Positions 8,192-16,741 of a stretch of 60,886 nucleotides of DNA are shown here, piece by piece. A model generated the notes under the pieces. That model searched no databases, was not told where the DNA came from, and worked only from the letters and a program-made list of their open reading frames with translations. The position numbers and the translations under genes are program-made. The stretch is from Spirochaetaceae bacterium UBA6243 (GTDB lineage Bacteria > Spirochaetota > Spirochaetia > Treponematales > Rectinemataceae), in the NCBI GenBank assembly GCA_002441395.1, contig DJVZ01000038.1, positions 1 to 60,886 on the forward strand, given 5' to 3'. How positions within the stretch are numbered: position 1 is the first letter of the stretch; every line of letters begins with the position of its first letter.

Positions 8192-9151
8192 TCATTCACC
8201 GCTCGCCCTGGCTTTGCGAGCCTGAAGTATATAGAGCTGCCCTTTTTCAAACGCCCACTCGATATCCTGAGGATAGCCATAGTGGTCTTCGATGATGTGT
8301 GCGACCCGGCACAACTCTTTCACCATCTCTGGTGTAAGGGTGGGAGCTTTGGCTTTGAAAGACTCTACCTTAATCCATTTCCCGCCGCCGCCTTCAGCCT
8401 GAACGTACGAATCTTCCTTGTTCGCAATAGTTTGATTTTTTACTTCCGATGTTTGTTTATCGATGATATAGAGATCGCTCGTCGCTTTCCCGGACACAAC
8501 AGTTTCCCCCAAGCCCCAATTCGATTCAATCATTATTTCATCTTTTGCTTTTGTGATGGGGTTCATGGTGAATGCGACACCTGCCACCTCTGAATTCACC
8601 ATGAGCTGGATAGTCGGAGCAATAACAGCCTTTTCGTGATCCAGTTTTTTGTTGTACCGCGTCACCGCAGCTCTCGTTGACCAAACTGACGCCCAACATT
8701 CTTTTACTTTTTCAACGACCTGTGTTGCACCTTTGATGTAGTGGTAAGTGTCCATCAAGCCAGGGAAAGAAGAAATAGATGAATCCTTCATTGCAACTGA
8801 TGATCGTACTGCGACGAAAGGATCTTTTTCGCCGGGCAGCAAACTATAATACTCAACGATTTCCTTTTCGATTTCTGGCGGCATTGGAGCAGCTATAATC
8901 AGATCTCTGATCAATTGTGACTTTTTTTCAGGATCCTCATATGTGTCAAAATTGATGGTGGCGACGATGGCCCGAATTTTTTCCGTAAGGTCGTTTGCCT
9001 CAAGGTGATGGTAATATGCGCTTCCAAGCACTGTATAACCCGCCGGCACGTTCAGCCCGAGGCTGGTAAGCTCGCCTAAATGAGAAGCCTTTCCGCCGCA
9101 TTCTTCACACATATCTTTCTTCAGTTCCTTGAAGGTCCTAATGAACATCAT
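8192..9151 (-). CDS. PEP-synthase-like ATP-binding (PPDK_N) subunit of a split dikinase
   Basis: A 319-residue stand-alone PEP/pyruvate-binding-type ATP-grasp protein (PF01326). Visible are the N-terminal GGKASHLGEL (19-28), the RSS loop followed by SSFPGLMDTYHY (about 116-137), NWGLGETVVSG (211-221), and the C-terminal DIEWAFEKGQLYILQAR. These are the PEP synthase ATP-binding features. The phospho-histidine and PEP domains are absent. The matching phospho-His half is encoded at 16742-18421. This mirrors the PpsB subunit of phenylphosphate synthase, which converts ATP to AMP and Pi while loading a partner histidine. A second ATG at 9148 is an alternative start. Confidence 0.85.
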   Translation of the reverse strand: MMFIRTFKELKKDMCEECGGKASHLGELTSLGLNVPAGYTVLGSAYYHHLEANDLTEKIRAIVATINFDTYEDPEKKSQLIRDLIIAAPMPPEIEKEIVEYYSLLPGEKDPFVAVRSSVAMKDSSISSFPGLMDTYHYIKGATQVVEKVKECWASVWSTRAAVTRYNKKLDHEKAVIAPTIQLMVNSEVAGVAFTMNPITKAKDEIMIESNWGLGETVVSGKATSDLYIIDKQTSEVKNQTIANKEDSYVQAEGGGGKWIKVESFKAKAPTLTPEMVKELCRVAHIIEDHYGYPQDIEWAFEKGQLYILQARKARASGE

Positions 9152-9262
9152 TCATCCTCCTTGCGATGTTATGTTGTCAAATAAATAAAGAAATTAAGAA
9201 GCGCAGTGCATTTCTGTGCACAACAGAATGAACAGGAATCACATATCTTTCTCTCTGCAGCG

Positions 9263-10219
9263 CTATTTATTCTTCTTGCCTCCTTCTGCCAGAGCCTTTG
9301 CCACAGATACAATACCAGCAATATCAAGGCTATAGCGACTAAATAGTACTTCATCATCCCCACTCTCGAGAAAGACATCCGGGAAGCCCAATCGTTTGAC
9401 CCGGCATGGCGCATATTCTGCGACAACCTCACAAACGGCTCCTCCCAGACCACCAATAATAGAATGATTTTCTACAGTGACAATTGCACCTATCGATTCT
9501 GCAGCATCGCAGATGGCCTCGATGTCAATCGGTTTAATAGTCGGCATATGCAAGAGCCTCGCAGAGACTCCCTGGCCTTCGAGAATCTCCGCCGCCTTGA
9601 GCGCGCGAGGCGTCATCATGCCACTCGAAATTATTGCAACATCTTTCCCTTCATGGAGTTTTACGGCTTTGCCAATCTCCACTTTGTGATGTTCAGGGAA
9701 AATGACAGGGACAGGACACCTCACTGTCCTCAAATATACAGGACCTTCTATTTCCATAGCCAATCGTGCGCATACCGCTGCTTCCCGCGGATCGGCAGGA
9801 TCCATGATGATCATGTTGGGCATTGCGCGCATGACTGCCAAATCTTCAATGGCGGAATGCGTTGCTCCGGCTCGACCAGTAGGAAGCCCCCCATAGGCAC
9901 CATTTATCTTTACATTTGCCTTTGGGTGAGCAATAGAGTTCCTGATCTGATCGCCTGCCCGCTTTGTCATAAAAACGGCAAAAGTCGATATCCATGGGAC
10001 AAAACCCAGTGTGGACAAACCTGCGGCAATACCGACCATGTTTTGTTCAGCAATACCTACCTCTATAAAGCGATCAGGATACGCACGCCCGAACAGATGA
10101 GTCTGTGTCGATGGCCCTACATCTGCATCCAGAACAAGCATATTGGGTTTTTCCGCACCCAGTTCGACCAACGCCTGCCCAAATGCCGTCCTCTGGGCAA
10201 TCTCCTCGCCTAGTTCCAT
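9263..10219 (-). CDS. Transketolase C-terminal subunit
   Basis: A 318-residue protein with the pyrimidine-binding and C-terminal domains of transketolase. Its N-terminus carries the VLDADVGPSTQT segment, and GIAEQNMVGIAAGLS near residue 60 holds the conserved Glu that activates thiamine diphosphate. It pairs with the N-terminal subunit gene 9 bp upstream. Split transketolases are common in accessory sugar pathways, such as apulose-4-phosphate or sulfosugar breakdown, and transfer a two-carbon ketol unit between sugar phosphates. The 111-bp gap after this gene contains no clear terminator. Confidence 0.9.
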   Translation of the reverse strand: MELGEEIAQRTAFGQALVELGAEKPNMLVLDADVGPSTQTHLFGRAYPDRFIEVGIAEQNMVGIAAGLSTLGFVPWISTFAVFMTKRAGDQIRNSIAHPKANVKINGAYGGLPTGRAGATHSAIEDLAVMRAMPNMIIMDPADPREAAVCARLAMEIEGPVYLRTVRCPVPVIFPEHHKVEIGKAVKLHEGKDVAIISSGMMTPRALKAAEILEGQGVSARLLHMPTIKPIDIEAICDAAESIGAIVTVENHSIIGGLGGAVCEVVAEYAPCRVKRLGFPDVFLESGDDEVLFSRYSLDIAGIVSVAKALAEGGKKNK

Positions 10220-10228
10220 TGCGTTCTC

Positions 10229-11074
10229 CTATTTGCTGCCGAGCTCTTTCTTGGCCGCAGTATATTCTTGATCGTTCGGCGCCTTGCCATGCCATTCATA
10301 TTTGCCTTCCATGAAGGACACACCCTTGCCTTTGATGGTATTGGCTATGATGACGACTGGTCCTCGTGCTGACAGTGCACTCGCTCGGGATAGCACCGAA
10401 AGCAGGTCTGCAATATTGTGGCCATCTGCGGAAAGTACATTCCAGCCAAATGCTTCCCATTTGATCGCAAAAGGCTCCAGACTGAGATTCTCATCAACTT
10501 TGTTCGACAGCTGCACCTTGTTGTAATCCACTATCGCTATAAGTTTTGGAATATGCTTGGAACCAGCAAACATAGCCGCTTCCCATACCTGGCCTTCCTG
10601 ACATTCACCATCGCCCAGAAGCACGACTGTTTTGAATTGCTGATTCTTTTTCAATCCGCCAAGCGCAATGCCTACTCCGATCGACAACCCTTGACCAAGA
10701 GAACCTGTCGAATAATCCACACCCTTGCATTTATGCATATCGGGGTGCGCTTGCAGCGTAGAATCTTCTCTGTCGAATGTCTTCAGATTGTCTGTTGGAA
10801 AATAACCCTTCAGCGCAAGCGTCACATAATATCCAAGAGATGCATGGCCCTTCGATAGAATAAAGCGATCTCTCTCGTTCCAATCGGGGCATTCTGGATC
10901 AACATTGAGGAAAGAAAAATAGAGCGCAGTCAATATTTCAACTTCCGACAGCGATCCGCCGGTATGCCCCGCTCCTGCCGTATGTGCAGTGTCAATAATT
11001 AGTGTTCTTATTTGATGAGCTACAGATTCGAGAAAACCCACGTCATGTTCATGTGCCATAGTCGCCTCAGTCAT
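10229..11074 (-). CDS. Transketolase N-terminal (thiamine diphosphate-binding) subunit
   Basis: A 281-residue subunit. HTAGAGHTGGSLSEVEILTALY is the typical transketolase N-terminal segment, and GDGECQEGQVWEA followed by DYNKVQLS is the thiamine diphosphate/Mg2+ site (GDG...N). The ATG overlaps the end of the alcohol dehydrogenase gene by 8 bp, so translation is coupled. An internal ATG at 11059 is a possible alternative start. Together with the transaldolase on the other side of operator B it gives the locus a dedicated, non-housekeeping set of sugar-phosphate carbon rearrangement enzymes. Confidence 0.9.
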   Translation of the reverse strand: MTEATMAHEHDVGFLESVAHQIRTLIIDTAHTAGAGHTGGSLSEVEILTALYFSFLNVDPECPDWNERDRFILSKGHASLGYYVTLALKGYFPTDNLKTFDREDSTLQAHPDMHKCKGVDYSTGSLGQGLSIGVGIALGGLKKNQQFKTVVLLGDGECQEGQVWEAAMFAGSKHIPKLIAIVDYNKVQLSNKVDENLSLEPFAIKWEAFGWNVLSADGHNIADLLSVLSRASALSARGPVVIIANTIKGKGVSFMEGKYEWHGKAPNDQEYTAAKKELGSK

Positions 11075-12134
11075 TCGGTTTCACCACCACTTTCAGGGAA
11101 TTATCCTTTCTATGGACAAATATGTCGAAAGCCTCAGCAAACTTTGAAAGAGGGAAAGCATGGGTAATGAGGCTGCTGAGGTCGATATTGTTCTCCTGGA
11201 CCATGGCAATCGCGGGTTCGAGGGTGTTAGGATTGGCCCTGTTGCCCCTAAGATCGATCTCGTCGAGCACAAGTCGCCGGATAGGAATCTCGACATCCTT
11301 TGAGGGGAGACTGACCATAGAAATGGTGCCGCCCTTGGCAACCGCTTCACATGCTTGGCGCACGCCTTCCGGCGTTCCCGAACATTCAATGACCCGCTTT
11401 GCCCCCAGACCTCCGGTAAGCTCCCTGGTGCGCGCAACTACATTTTCTTTTCTATAATCGATGGTAATCGCCCCCAGGCGTTCAGCGACCTGAAGTCGGA
11501 AACCGCTGCCGCTTGTCAATATTGCGCCGGCTCCCATAGCCCGCACAATCATGATGCTCATGAGTCCCTGGGCCCCGGATCCATTCACAAGCACGGAATC
11601 GCCTGGTTCCATGCCAGAGCGCATCACAGCATGAAGCGCGATGCTAAAAGGGTCCATGCATGCAGCGACATCGAATCCCATCGTGTCAGGGATGCGCGCA
11701 ATGCTTTTGACCGAGGCCGCTATATACTGTGCATAGGCCCCCTGTGAATAATGACCATACTGCCGATGGCCCTTTTCTTCATGACCATAGTTAAGACACA
11801 GGGTATAACGCCCCTGCATGCACATCGAGCAATATCCACAGCCAACGTGGCTGATGCCACATACCCTCTCTCCTTCTTTCCATCCAAGATTTTTCGCAAC
11901 TTCTCCCACTTGCACAATGGTGCCCGCCCACTCATGACCTGGGATAAGGGGGAAAGATTTAGGCCAGAATCCTGGAAATTCTCCTGCAAAGATATGCGGG
12001 TCTGTTCCACATATAGCCACCGTTTCGACACGGGCGAGAATATCGTGGCTGCCTGGCTCTGGAACCGGAATATCGCAATACTCAAAATCATTCGGGGCAT
12101 TGAGCCGGATCGCTTTCATCGTTTTTTCAACCAC
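11067..12134 (-). CDS. Zinc-dependent alcohol dehydrogenase (MDR family)
   Basis: A 355-residue medium-chain dehydrogenase related to sorbitol and threonine dehydrogenases. The catalytic zinc site is visible in AICGTDPH and PGHEWAG. The structural zinc site is CGYCSMCMQGRYTLC. VNGSGAQGLMSI is the Rossmann loop. The start codon is GTG, with AGGAG 7 bases upstream. It probably oxidises a secondary hydroxyl of a polyol or sugar acid with NAD(P)+. The SMP-30 lactonase gene lies 35 bp upstream and the transketolase gene overlaps its end, which fits an oxidation step that feeds sugar-phosphate enzymes. Confidence 0.9.
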   Translation of the reverse strand: MVEKTMKAIRLNAPNDFEYCDIPVPEPGSHDILARVETVAICGTDPHIFAGEFPGFWPKSFPLIPGHEWAGTIVQVGEVAKNLGWKEGERVCGISHVGCGYCSMCMQGRYTLCLNYGHEEKGHRQYGHYSQGAYAQYIAASVKSIARIPDTMGFDVAACMDPFSIALHAVMRSGMEPGDSVLVNGSGAQGLMSIMIVRAMGAGAILTSGSGFRLQVAERLGAITIDYRKENVVARTRELTGGLGAKRVIECSGTPEGVRQACEAVAKGGTISMVSLPSKDVEIPIRRLVLDEIDLRGNRANPNTLEPAIAMVQENNIDLSSLITHAFPLSKFAEAFDIFVHRKDNSLKVVVKPND

Positions 12135-12169
12135 ACCACTACTCCTTCAATATGTCTTGCATGACAAGT

Positions 12170-13198
12170 TCATTTCTGGTGTTTCCAGTGCACCATTGGC
12201 AGTCCTGGCACGGGGGATTTAAAATAGGGAATCCTTGTCTCTTTCAGTGATCCGATGTAAACAGTACTCAAATCGGGGCCGCCAAAGGTCACACTTGCCA
12301 TCCATGGGGCAATCCCCTGACCCGTTTCAAAGAGAATGTCGGAAGTGACTCCTTTACGATAAAAGGCCTCATCGAGACGCCGCACCTTTTCAGGGTCCCC
12401 CTCGTCCAACAAAAGAATAAACTCTCCATCCGGCGTGATTACAAAAAGCTTGTCGGAGTAGACCATGGTGCCCCACAGGTTGCCGAAAGCATCGAATGCA
12501 ATGCCGTCCGGATACGCACCAGCTCCCAGATGCGAAGGCCCATAGATTTCGCGATTTCTCAGCTCGCCCTTTTCATCGACGCGGAAGCGGAGGATTCTTC
12601 CCCCTGTCGTTTCCACGACATAGAAAAACTCTTCATCTTTGTCAAAGCGCACCTCGTTGGTAAAATGAAACCCGTCCGCAACGATATGAGGACCGAGTTC
12701 ATCAAGACGAATGATGTAACCATCGTCGAGATCCGGTACGAGCGCATCTATCCAATTCTTGACCCGCGTCGTAACAGTAATCCATAGCCGATTCTTAGAA
12801 TCTCTCAGTACAAAATTGACCTTGCCTATCGGTTTTCCATCGACGGTATCCATAAGGACTTTCGTCTCTCCAGTCCTTTTCATCACTTCGAGACAATCGG
12901 TACCGAAGTTGGAAATCAAAATGTCGCCATTTTCCGCAAAGGCAAGTCCATTGGGAAGTGTTCCTTTTGTGAATCTATCTACGTCGCTTGCACTTTGAGT
13001 AAAATCGCTTGAGCGTTTCTGAGTGATGAGTTCTTGCGACCCGTCTGGCCTAATATGCATGACGCCGCCATGTGCATCAGCGGCCCACAAGCCTCCATCA
13101 GGCTCAGCGAGGATGCACTCCGGTCTTTGAAGGTCCTTCCCAATGAAGTTTATTTTAGTTTTATCAATATGGAAGTTCCTGATCGGATTCTCTTTCAT
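12170..13198 (-). CDS. SMP-30/gluconolactonase-family protein
   Basis: A 342-residue six-bladed beta-propeller of the SMP-30/gluconolactonase/LRE family. RPECILAEPDGGLWAAD is the first-blade metal Glu region, FTNEVRFDKDEEFFYVVET and GAYPDGIAFDAFGNLWGTM hold the later Asn/Asp metal ligands. Such enzymes open sugar lactones made by sugar dehydrogenases. The start at 13198 is chosen because AGAAGGAGAGG lies just before it; an ATG at 13288 would run into the cupin gene. It is the second gene of the leftward operon. Confidence 0.85.
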   Translation of the reverse strand: MKENPIRNFHIDKTKINFIGKDLQRPECILAEPDGGLWAADAHGGVMHIRPDGSQELITQKRSSDFTQSASDVDRFTKGTLPNGLAFAENGDILISNFGTDCLEVMKRTGETKVLMDTVDGKPIGKVNFVLRDSKNRLWITVTTRVKNWIDALVPDLDDGYIIRLDELGPHIVADGFHFTNEVRFDKDEEFFYVVETTGGRILRFRVDEKGELRNREIYGPSHLGAGAYPDGIAFDAFGNLWGTMVYSDKLFVITPDGEFILLLDEGDPEKVRRLDEAFYRKGVTSDILFETGQGIAPWMASVTFGGPDLSTVYIGSLKETRIPYFKSPVPGLPMVHWKHQK

Positions 13199-13220
13199 GC
13201 CTATCCTCTCCTTCTTAGGC

Positions 13221-13607
13221 TCAAATTCCTTCAGGGAAGGAAACCTCAGGATGAAATTCATAGGTGTCGAGGCTCGCAGGCGGCGCAAAAAAACAGATGA
13301 CTTTCATTTCTTCAGTGCCGCTATTCCTCACCATATGAATACTATTCTTTTGAAATAGCACCGCTGTTCCCGGCTTAAGTACTTGTACTTCATCATCCAC
13401 ATAGACCTTGCCTTCTCCGGAAATCACATAGATGAGCTCTTCGCCATCCGGGTGCGCATGGGCCGGCTTTACTGTTTCACCAGCAGATACCCGCATGACA
13501 CATGAGGTGAGAAATTCCGGCTGCAGGCTTTTTGCATCAGCGATCCATCGTAGATAGCGGCCAGGCACTTGAATTTCTGGTACTTGTGATTCATGAACGA
13601 TTTTCAT
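13221..13607 (-). CDS. Cupin-domain protein
   Basis: A 128-residue single-cupin protein. Motif 1 is PAHAHPDGEELIYVISGEG and motif 2 is PGTAVLFQKNSIHMVRNSG, with the usual His/Glu metal ligands. It may be an isomerase, epimerase or ligand sensor; the sequence does not decide. It is the first gene of the ten-gene leftward operon, starting 37 bp inside operator B, with GGGGAT before the ATG. Confidence 0.85.
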   Translation of the reverse strand: MKIVHESQVPEIQVPGRYLRWIADAKSLQPEFLTSCVMRVSAGETVKPAHAHPDGEELIYVISGEGKVYVDDEVQVLKPGTAVLFQKNSIHMVRNSGTEEMKVICFFAPPASLDTYEFHPEVSFPEGI

Positions 13608-13643
13608 CGCTATCCCCTTATCAATTGGATGTCAAGCACATAT

Positions 13644-13658
13644 TATCGATTATCGATA
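13644..13658. promoter_or_regulatory. Operator B, TATCGATTATCGATA
   Basis: A perfect 7+1+7 palindrome in the divergent region between the cupin operon and the C_GCAxxG_C_C gene. It starts five bases downstream of the -10 box at 13664-13669 on the minus strand, exactly the geometry of operator A. Confidence 0.72.
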
Positions 13659-13663
13659 GGTTC

Positions 13664-13692
13664 ATCGTACCATCAGGCAACTCAATTGTCAA
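13664..13692 (-). promoter_or_regulatory. sigma70-like promoter of the ten-gene leftward operon
   Basis: Read on the minus strand, TTGACA (13692-13687) and TACGAT (13669-13664) are separated by 17 bp. The start point would fall in operator B. Confidence 0.72.
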
Positions 13693-13758
13693 GCAAAATT
13701 ATTTTCGACAAATATAGAGGTTTTTCGATTTTTCAAACCATGATATCATTAAGCCATT

Positions 13759-14256
13759 ATGAATATGACGCATATAGAGCTTCAGGAACAAGCAATCATG
13801 GTAGCCAGAAGATATTTTCTGCGCGACGACAATCGATATGGATGTGCAGAATCAACCTATATCGCACTTAAAACTATTTTCGGGCTCCCTTCGCCGGAAG
13901 ACTCTTCACCTGCGATGGTATTGAATGGAGGCATCGCGTATTCGGGGGGCATGTGTGGTGCAATCACAGGTGCTGCCTTGGCAGTAGGAGAACTTGCTGG
14001 GCACTTGCTGAGAGACCAGCAGGATGCAAAAAAGTTGGCGCGCGCCACCATTCAGAAACTACTTGAAGAATTCCAAAAGCAGTTTTCTTCCGATCAATGC
14101 GGGGTTCTGATTCCTTATCAAATATCGATTCCGGCAGAGCACGAAAAATTCATTGCAAGCGGCATATGGAAAACCACTTGCATGCGACAGATTGAGTTTG
14201 TGGTCGCCAGGTTGGCCTTGCTTAAAGACAAGAATGTTTGGTTTGGGCTTGATTGA
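13759..14256 (+). CDS. C_GCAxxG_C_C family redox protein, cytoplasmic
   Basis: A 165-residue protein of the C_GCAxxG_C_C family (PF09719). YGCAEST gives C29, the GGMCGAITG segment gives C66, and single cysteines follow at C114 and C141, matching the family pattern. No signal peptide and no CxxCH heme motif is present, unlike the exported relative at 50356-51168. The family is thought to bind redox cofactors, but its role is unknown. No good ribosome-binding site precedes the ATG. It is divergent from the cupin operon and next to the transaldolase, so it may donate or accept electrons for a dehydrogenase in the pathway. Confidence 0.82.
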   Translation: MNMTHIELQEQAIMVARRYFLRDDNRYGCAESTYIALKTIFGLPSPEDSSPAMVLNGGIAYSGGMCGAITGAALAVGELAGHLLRDQQDAKKLARATIQKLLEEFQKQFSSDQCGVLIPYQISIPAEHEKFIASGIWKTTCMRQIEFVVARLALLKDKNVWFGLD

Positions 14257-14281
14257 CTAGCTGGAGTTACTGTTTTACAAT
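14253..14281 (+). promoter_or_regulatory. sigma70-like promoter of the transaldolase gene
   Basis: TTGACT (14253-14258) and TACAAT (14276-14281) are separated by 17 bp. The -35 box overlaps the stop codon of the C_GCAxxG_C_C gene, so transaldolase and the HD protein have their own controlled promoter. Confidence 0.68.
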
Positions 14282-14283
14282 AC

Positions 14284-14298
14284 TATCGATAATCGATT
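14284..14298. promoter_or_regulatory. Operator C, TATCGATAATCGATT
   Basis: A near-perfect copy of the 7+1+7 palindrome, two bases after the -10 box of the transaldolase promoter. One outer base breaks the symmetry. Confidence 0.7.
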
Positions 14299-14316
14299 TT
14301 AATGTTGGAGGTATAC

Positions 14317-15351
14317 ATGCCACTTCAAAGCTATCTGCAATGGCTTAGCGAATCTACCGTAACCAACTGGTGGTGCGATTCAGGGACACCATCCGAAATA
14401 AAGCTTGCGCTTCAGCATGGGGCAGTAGGAATTACCACAAACCCTCCCCTCAGTGCCACCGCCATTTCTGCAAAACCAGGAGAATGGCAGACACAGATTG
14501 AAGAAATAATAAAATCTGCTACCGATCCCTCGGCCAAGGCGCAAGAGCTGACTCGACTTGTAGCCACTCAAGGCGCCCAAGTACTCAGCCCTCTTTTTGC
14601 TCATACCTCTGGAAAACTTGGCTATATCTGTGCACAAGTCGATCCGGCCAAAGCAGGCAGCCGCGAAGACATGCTTGCCATGGGGCGCCGTTTTTCAGCT
14701 TGGGCGCCGAACATCTCCGTCAAACTTCCTGCGACAAGCGCTGGCTTGGATGTGCTCGAAGAACTCGCAGCCGAAGGCATCGCTGTAACAGGAACGGTGA
14801 GCTTTACTGTTGCTCAAATGCTGGCGGTTGCAGAAGCCCACGCGCGAGGAGTTCAAAGAGCGCTTGCAAATGGCAAGAAGTCCGCGCCTTGCAACGCAGT
14901 GCTTATGATTGGGCGCATTGACGACTACCTCACGGAAGTATCAGCTGACAATCAATCGAAGGCTTCTCCTGATGATATTCGAAAGGCGGGCCTTGCAATC
15001 GCGAAAAGAGCTTATGCTTTATTTAAGGAAAGAAAATATGACGCAAAAATACTTGTAGCCGCGCTGCGGGGCACCTACCATGCGACAGAGCTGGCGGGAG
15101 CAGACATCATTCTTTCAATTCATCCAAAATATCAGAAGCCATTAATGGAAAATGAGGCACCAAAAGAAGAAAAATATCCAGTGCCGATTGAGTCGCAGGT
15201 TCTGGAACGTCTTTACACAATAAAAGAATTTGTGCGGGCGTATGAGCCGGATGGCCTTTCGCCAGAAGAATTTATAGGTTTTGGTGTCACGCAGCGAACG
15301 CTTTCTCAATTTACGGAAACTGGATGGAGACGCCTTGAAACCGTACGTTAA
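14317..15351 (+). CDS. Transaldolase-family protein
   Basis: A 344-residue transaldolase. TTNPPL near residue 45 is the family signature. SVKLPATSAGLDVLEELAAEGI carries the Schiff-base lysine (Lys136), followed by TGTVSFTVAQMLAVAEA, the second motif. The start at 14317 is chosen because GGAGG lies 6 bases upstream, while the ATG at 14302 has none. It would move a dihydroxyacetone unit between sugar phosphates, or cleave one. Transcription is under operator C. Pairing with the split transketolase suggests a pathway that passes through phosphorylated ketoses. Confidence 0.88.
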   Translation: MPLQSYLQWLSESTVTNWWCDSGTPSEIKLALQHGAVGITTNPPLSATAISAKPGEWQTQIEEIIKSATDPSAKAQELTRLVATQGAQVLSPLFAHTSGKLGYICAQVDPAKAGSREDMLAMGRRFSAWAPNISVKLPATSAGLDVLEELAAEGIAVTGTVSFTVAQMLAVAEAHARGVQRALANGKKSAPCNAVLMIGRIDDYLTEVSADNQSKASPDDIRKAGLAIAKRAYALFKERKYDAKILVAALRGTYHATELAGADIILSIHPKYQKPLMENEAPKEEKYPVPIESQVLERLYTIKEFVRAYEPDGLSPEEFIGFGVTQRTLSQFTETGWRRLETVR

Positions 15352-15361
15352 GGATATACCA

Positions 15362-16024
15362 ATGGATAACGACAAGGCCTATCGCATATTGAATGATTTA
15401 CTTACGGAGCCACGACTTGGGAGGCTCTATTCTGCAATGAAGACAATGTACAGTGAACTGAAGATCAGCCATAACTGGGAACATATCATGAGAGTCACGC
15501 TCAATGCAGTTGTGCTGGGTACTGAAGAAAACGCAAACCTGCGCCTTGTAATCCCTGCAGCGCTCTTGCACGATATTGGCTTCGTTACGAATCCTTCAGA
15601 ACCGAAAAAGCATAACGAATATGGCGCCTCTGCTTGTCATTCCTATTTAACCGAATGGAGTGAAGCAGAACGGAAGAAGATTTCTGACATCATTCTCAAA
15701 CACAAGGGCAAATATCCTGGTTACACGGCATATGAGCCTTCCACCCCCGAAGAAAAAGTGCTCTGCGATGCTGACCAGATTGATAAATTTGGATGGGTGG
15801 GACTGCTGCAAGTCATTAAAGTATATGCCGAGTATGGATCAATCGGCTATAAAAATTTCGATACATTGCGTGGCCTTGCAGAAGGCATAGAAGAAGCAAG
15901 CCACATCGAACTCTATACTGATGCAGCGAGAAAAATGGCAGAGGCGCTCAAAGAACCTTCCTATCATGAAGTTTCGAAGTCGGTCTTGGCAGAACTTGCC
16001 TTTTACGAAGGCTGGAAGGATTAA
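15362..16024 (+). CDS. HD-domain phosphohydrolase
   Basis: A 220-residue HD hydrolase. The metal-binding residues are visible as HNWEHIMRV (about 37-45), LLHDIGF (HD at 70-71) and a later CDADQIDKFG. This matches HD phosphatases of the YfbR/RelA-like superfamily in a general way; the nucleotide or sugar phosphate acted on is unknown. The start at 15362 follows AAGGAT and lies 10 bp after the transaldolase stop, so the two are cotranscribed. It could remove dead-end phosphate esters formed by the dikinase. Confidence 0.82.
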   Translation: MDNDKAYRILNDLLTEPRLGRLYSAMKTMYSELKISHNWEHIMRVTLNAVVLGTEENANLRLVIPAALLHDIGFVTNPSEPKKHNEYGASACHSYLTEWSEAERKKISDIILKHKGKYPGYTAYEPSTPEEKVLCDADQIDKFGWVGLLQVIKVYAEYGSIGYKNFDTLRGLAEGIEEASHIELYTDAARKMAEALKEPSYHEVSKSVLAELAFYEGWKD

Positions 16025-16028
16025 AAGG

Positions 16029-16056
16029 GAGGCCATTCAATGTCTTGAATGGCCTC
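16029..16056. terminator. 12-bp stem-loop between convergent units
   Basis: GAGGCCATTCAA and TTGAATGGCCTC form a perfect 12-bp stem with a TGTC loop, between the convergent HD gene and DUF1097 gene. On the minus strand the stem is followed by TCCCTTTTAA, a weak T tract. No T run follows it on the plus strand. Confidence 0.7.
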
Positions 16057-16088
16057 AGGGCTGCTTGGGAAAATTCTGAAATAATTAT

Positions 16089-16655
16089 TTATTCGCTCAC
16101 TTTCTTGGGGAATGTGATAGCCATGTTGAACCAGCCCAGGAAAAGGCCAAAGTACCCCGAGAGAATCGTCCAAAGGCAGGCAATGATAGTATTGACCTGA
16201 ATTGCTGCATTAGCGCTCTGCGGATAAGAGTTTGTAAAGAGAACTGCAATCATCATTGTCATGCCATTGAAATAGGCGAGCGATCCATCGGCGAAAATCT
16301 TGGAGAATTTCATGATGTAAACAAGAACGCACACTGCAACACCGAAACCTACCCACATTCCCCACATGCCAGATCCGTTCGGCCCAGCCAATCCAGGAAT
16401 ACCAGCCGATAGGGAAAATGAAACAATGAAACCCAATGCGCAGATTGCTGCGCCAGCAGGAAAGGCCAAAAGAATATATTTGCCTGCTTTTTTCACTGTA
16501 CCGCCAAAATTAAAGAACTCAGCCCACACAATAAACGATACCCATAAGGGAATATTGAATTTCCCCAAGAACATCGTCAAAGGCAGAAACACGATCGCTG
16601 TAATACCTACTGCCAACCAGAACGGAATTGTCTCCTTTGTCTTGACTTCCGCCAT
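16089..16655 (-). CDS. DUF1097-type inner-membrane protein
   Basis: A 188-residue protein with about five or six hydrophobic segments, rich in Gly, Ala and Phe, resembling the DUF1097 (YcdZ-like) family. The start at 16655 is preceded by AAGGAGGCG. It is the only membrane protein in the catabolic island, so it is the best local candidate for substrate uptake or export, although the family has no established substrate. It lies 86 bp downstream of the phospho-histidine dikinase gene in the same direction. Confidence 0.72.
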   Translation of the reverse strand: MAEVKTKETIPFWLAVGITAIVFLPLTMFLGKFNIPLWVSFIVWAEFFNFGGTVKKAGKYILLAFPAGAAICALGFIVSFSLSAGIPGLAGPNGSGMWGMWVGFGVAVCVLVYIMKFSKIFADGSLAYFNGMTMMIAVLFTNSYPQSANAAIQVNTIIACLWTILSGYFGLFLGWFNMAITFPKKVSE

Positions 16656-16741
16656 GACACGCCTCCTTATGTATTCCTTTCTCTTCACAATAATGAGCTG
16701 TTCCAGTTCAAAATCTGCAACAGCTCAAAATTTCTACTGCT

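Noticed and set aside
3903..16024. Known inositol pathway
   Set aside because: An MmsA/IolA-like protein is present but no IolB, IolC, IolD, IolE or IolG relatives are.
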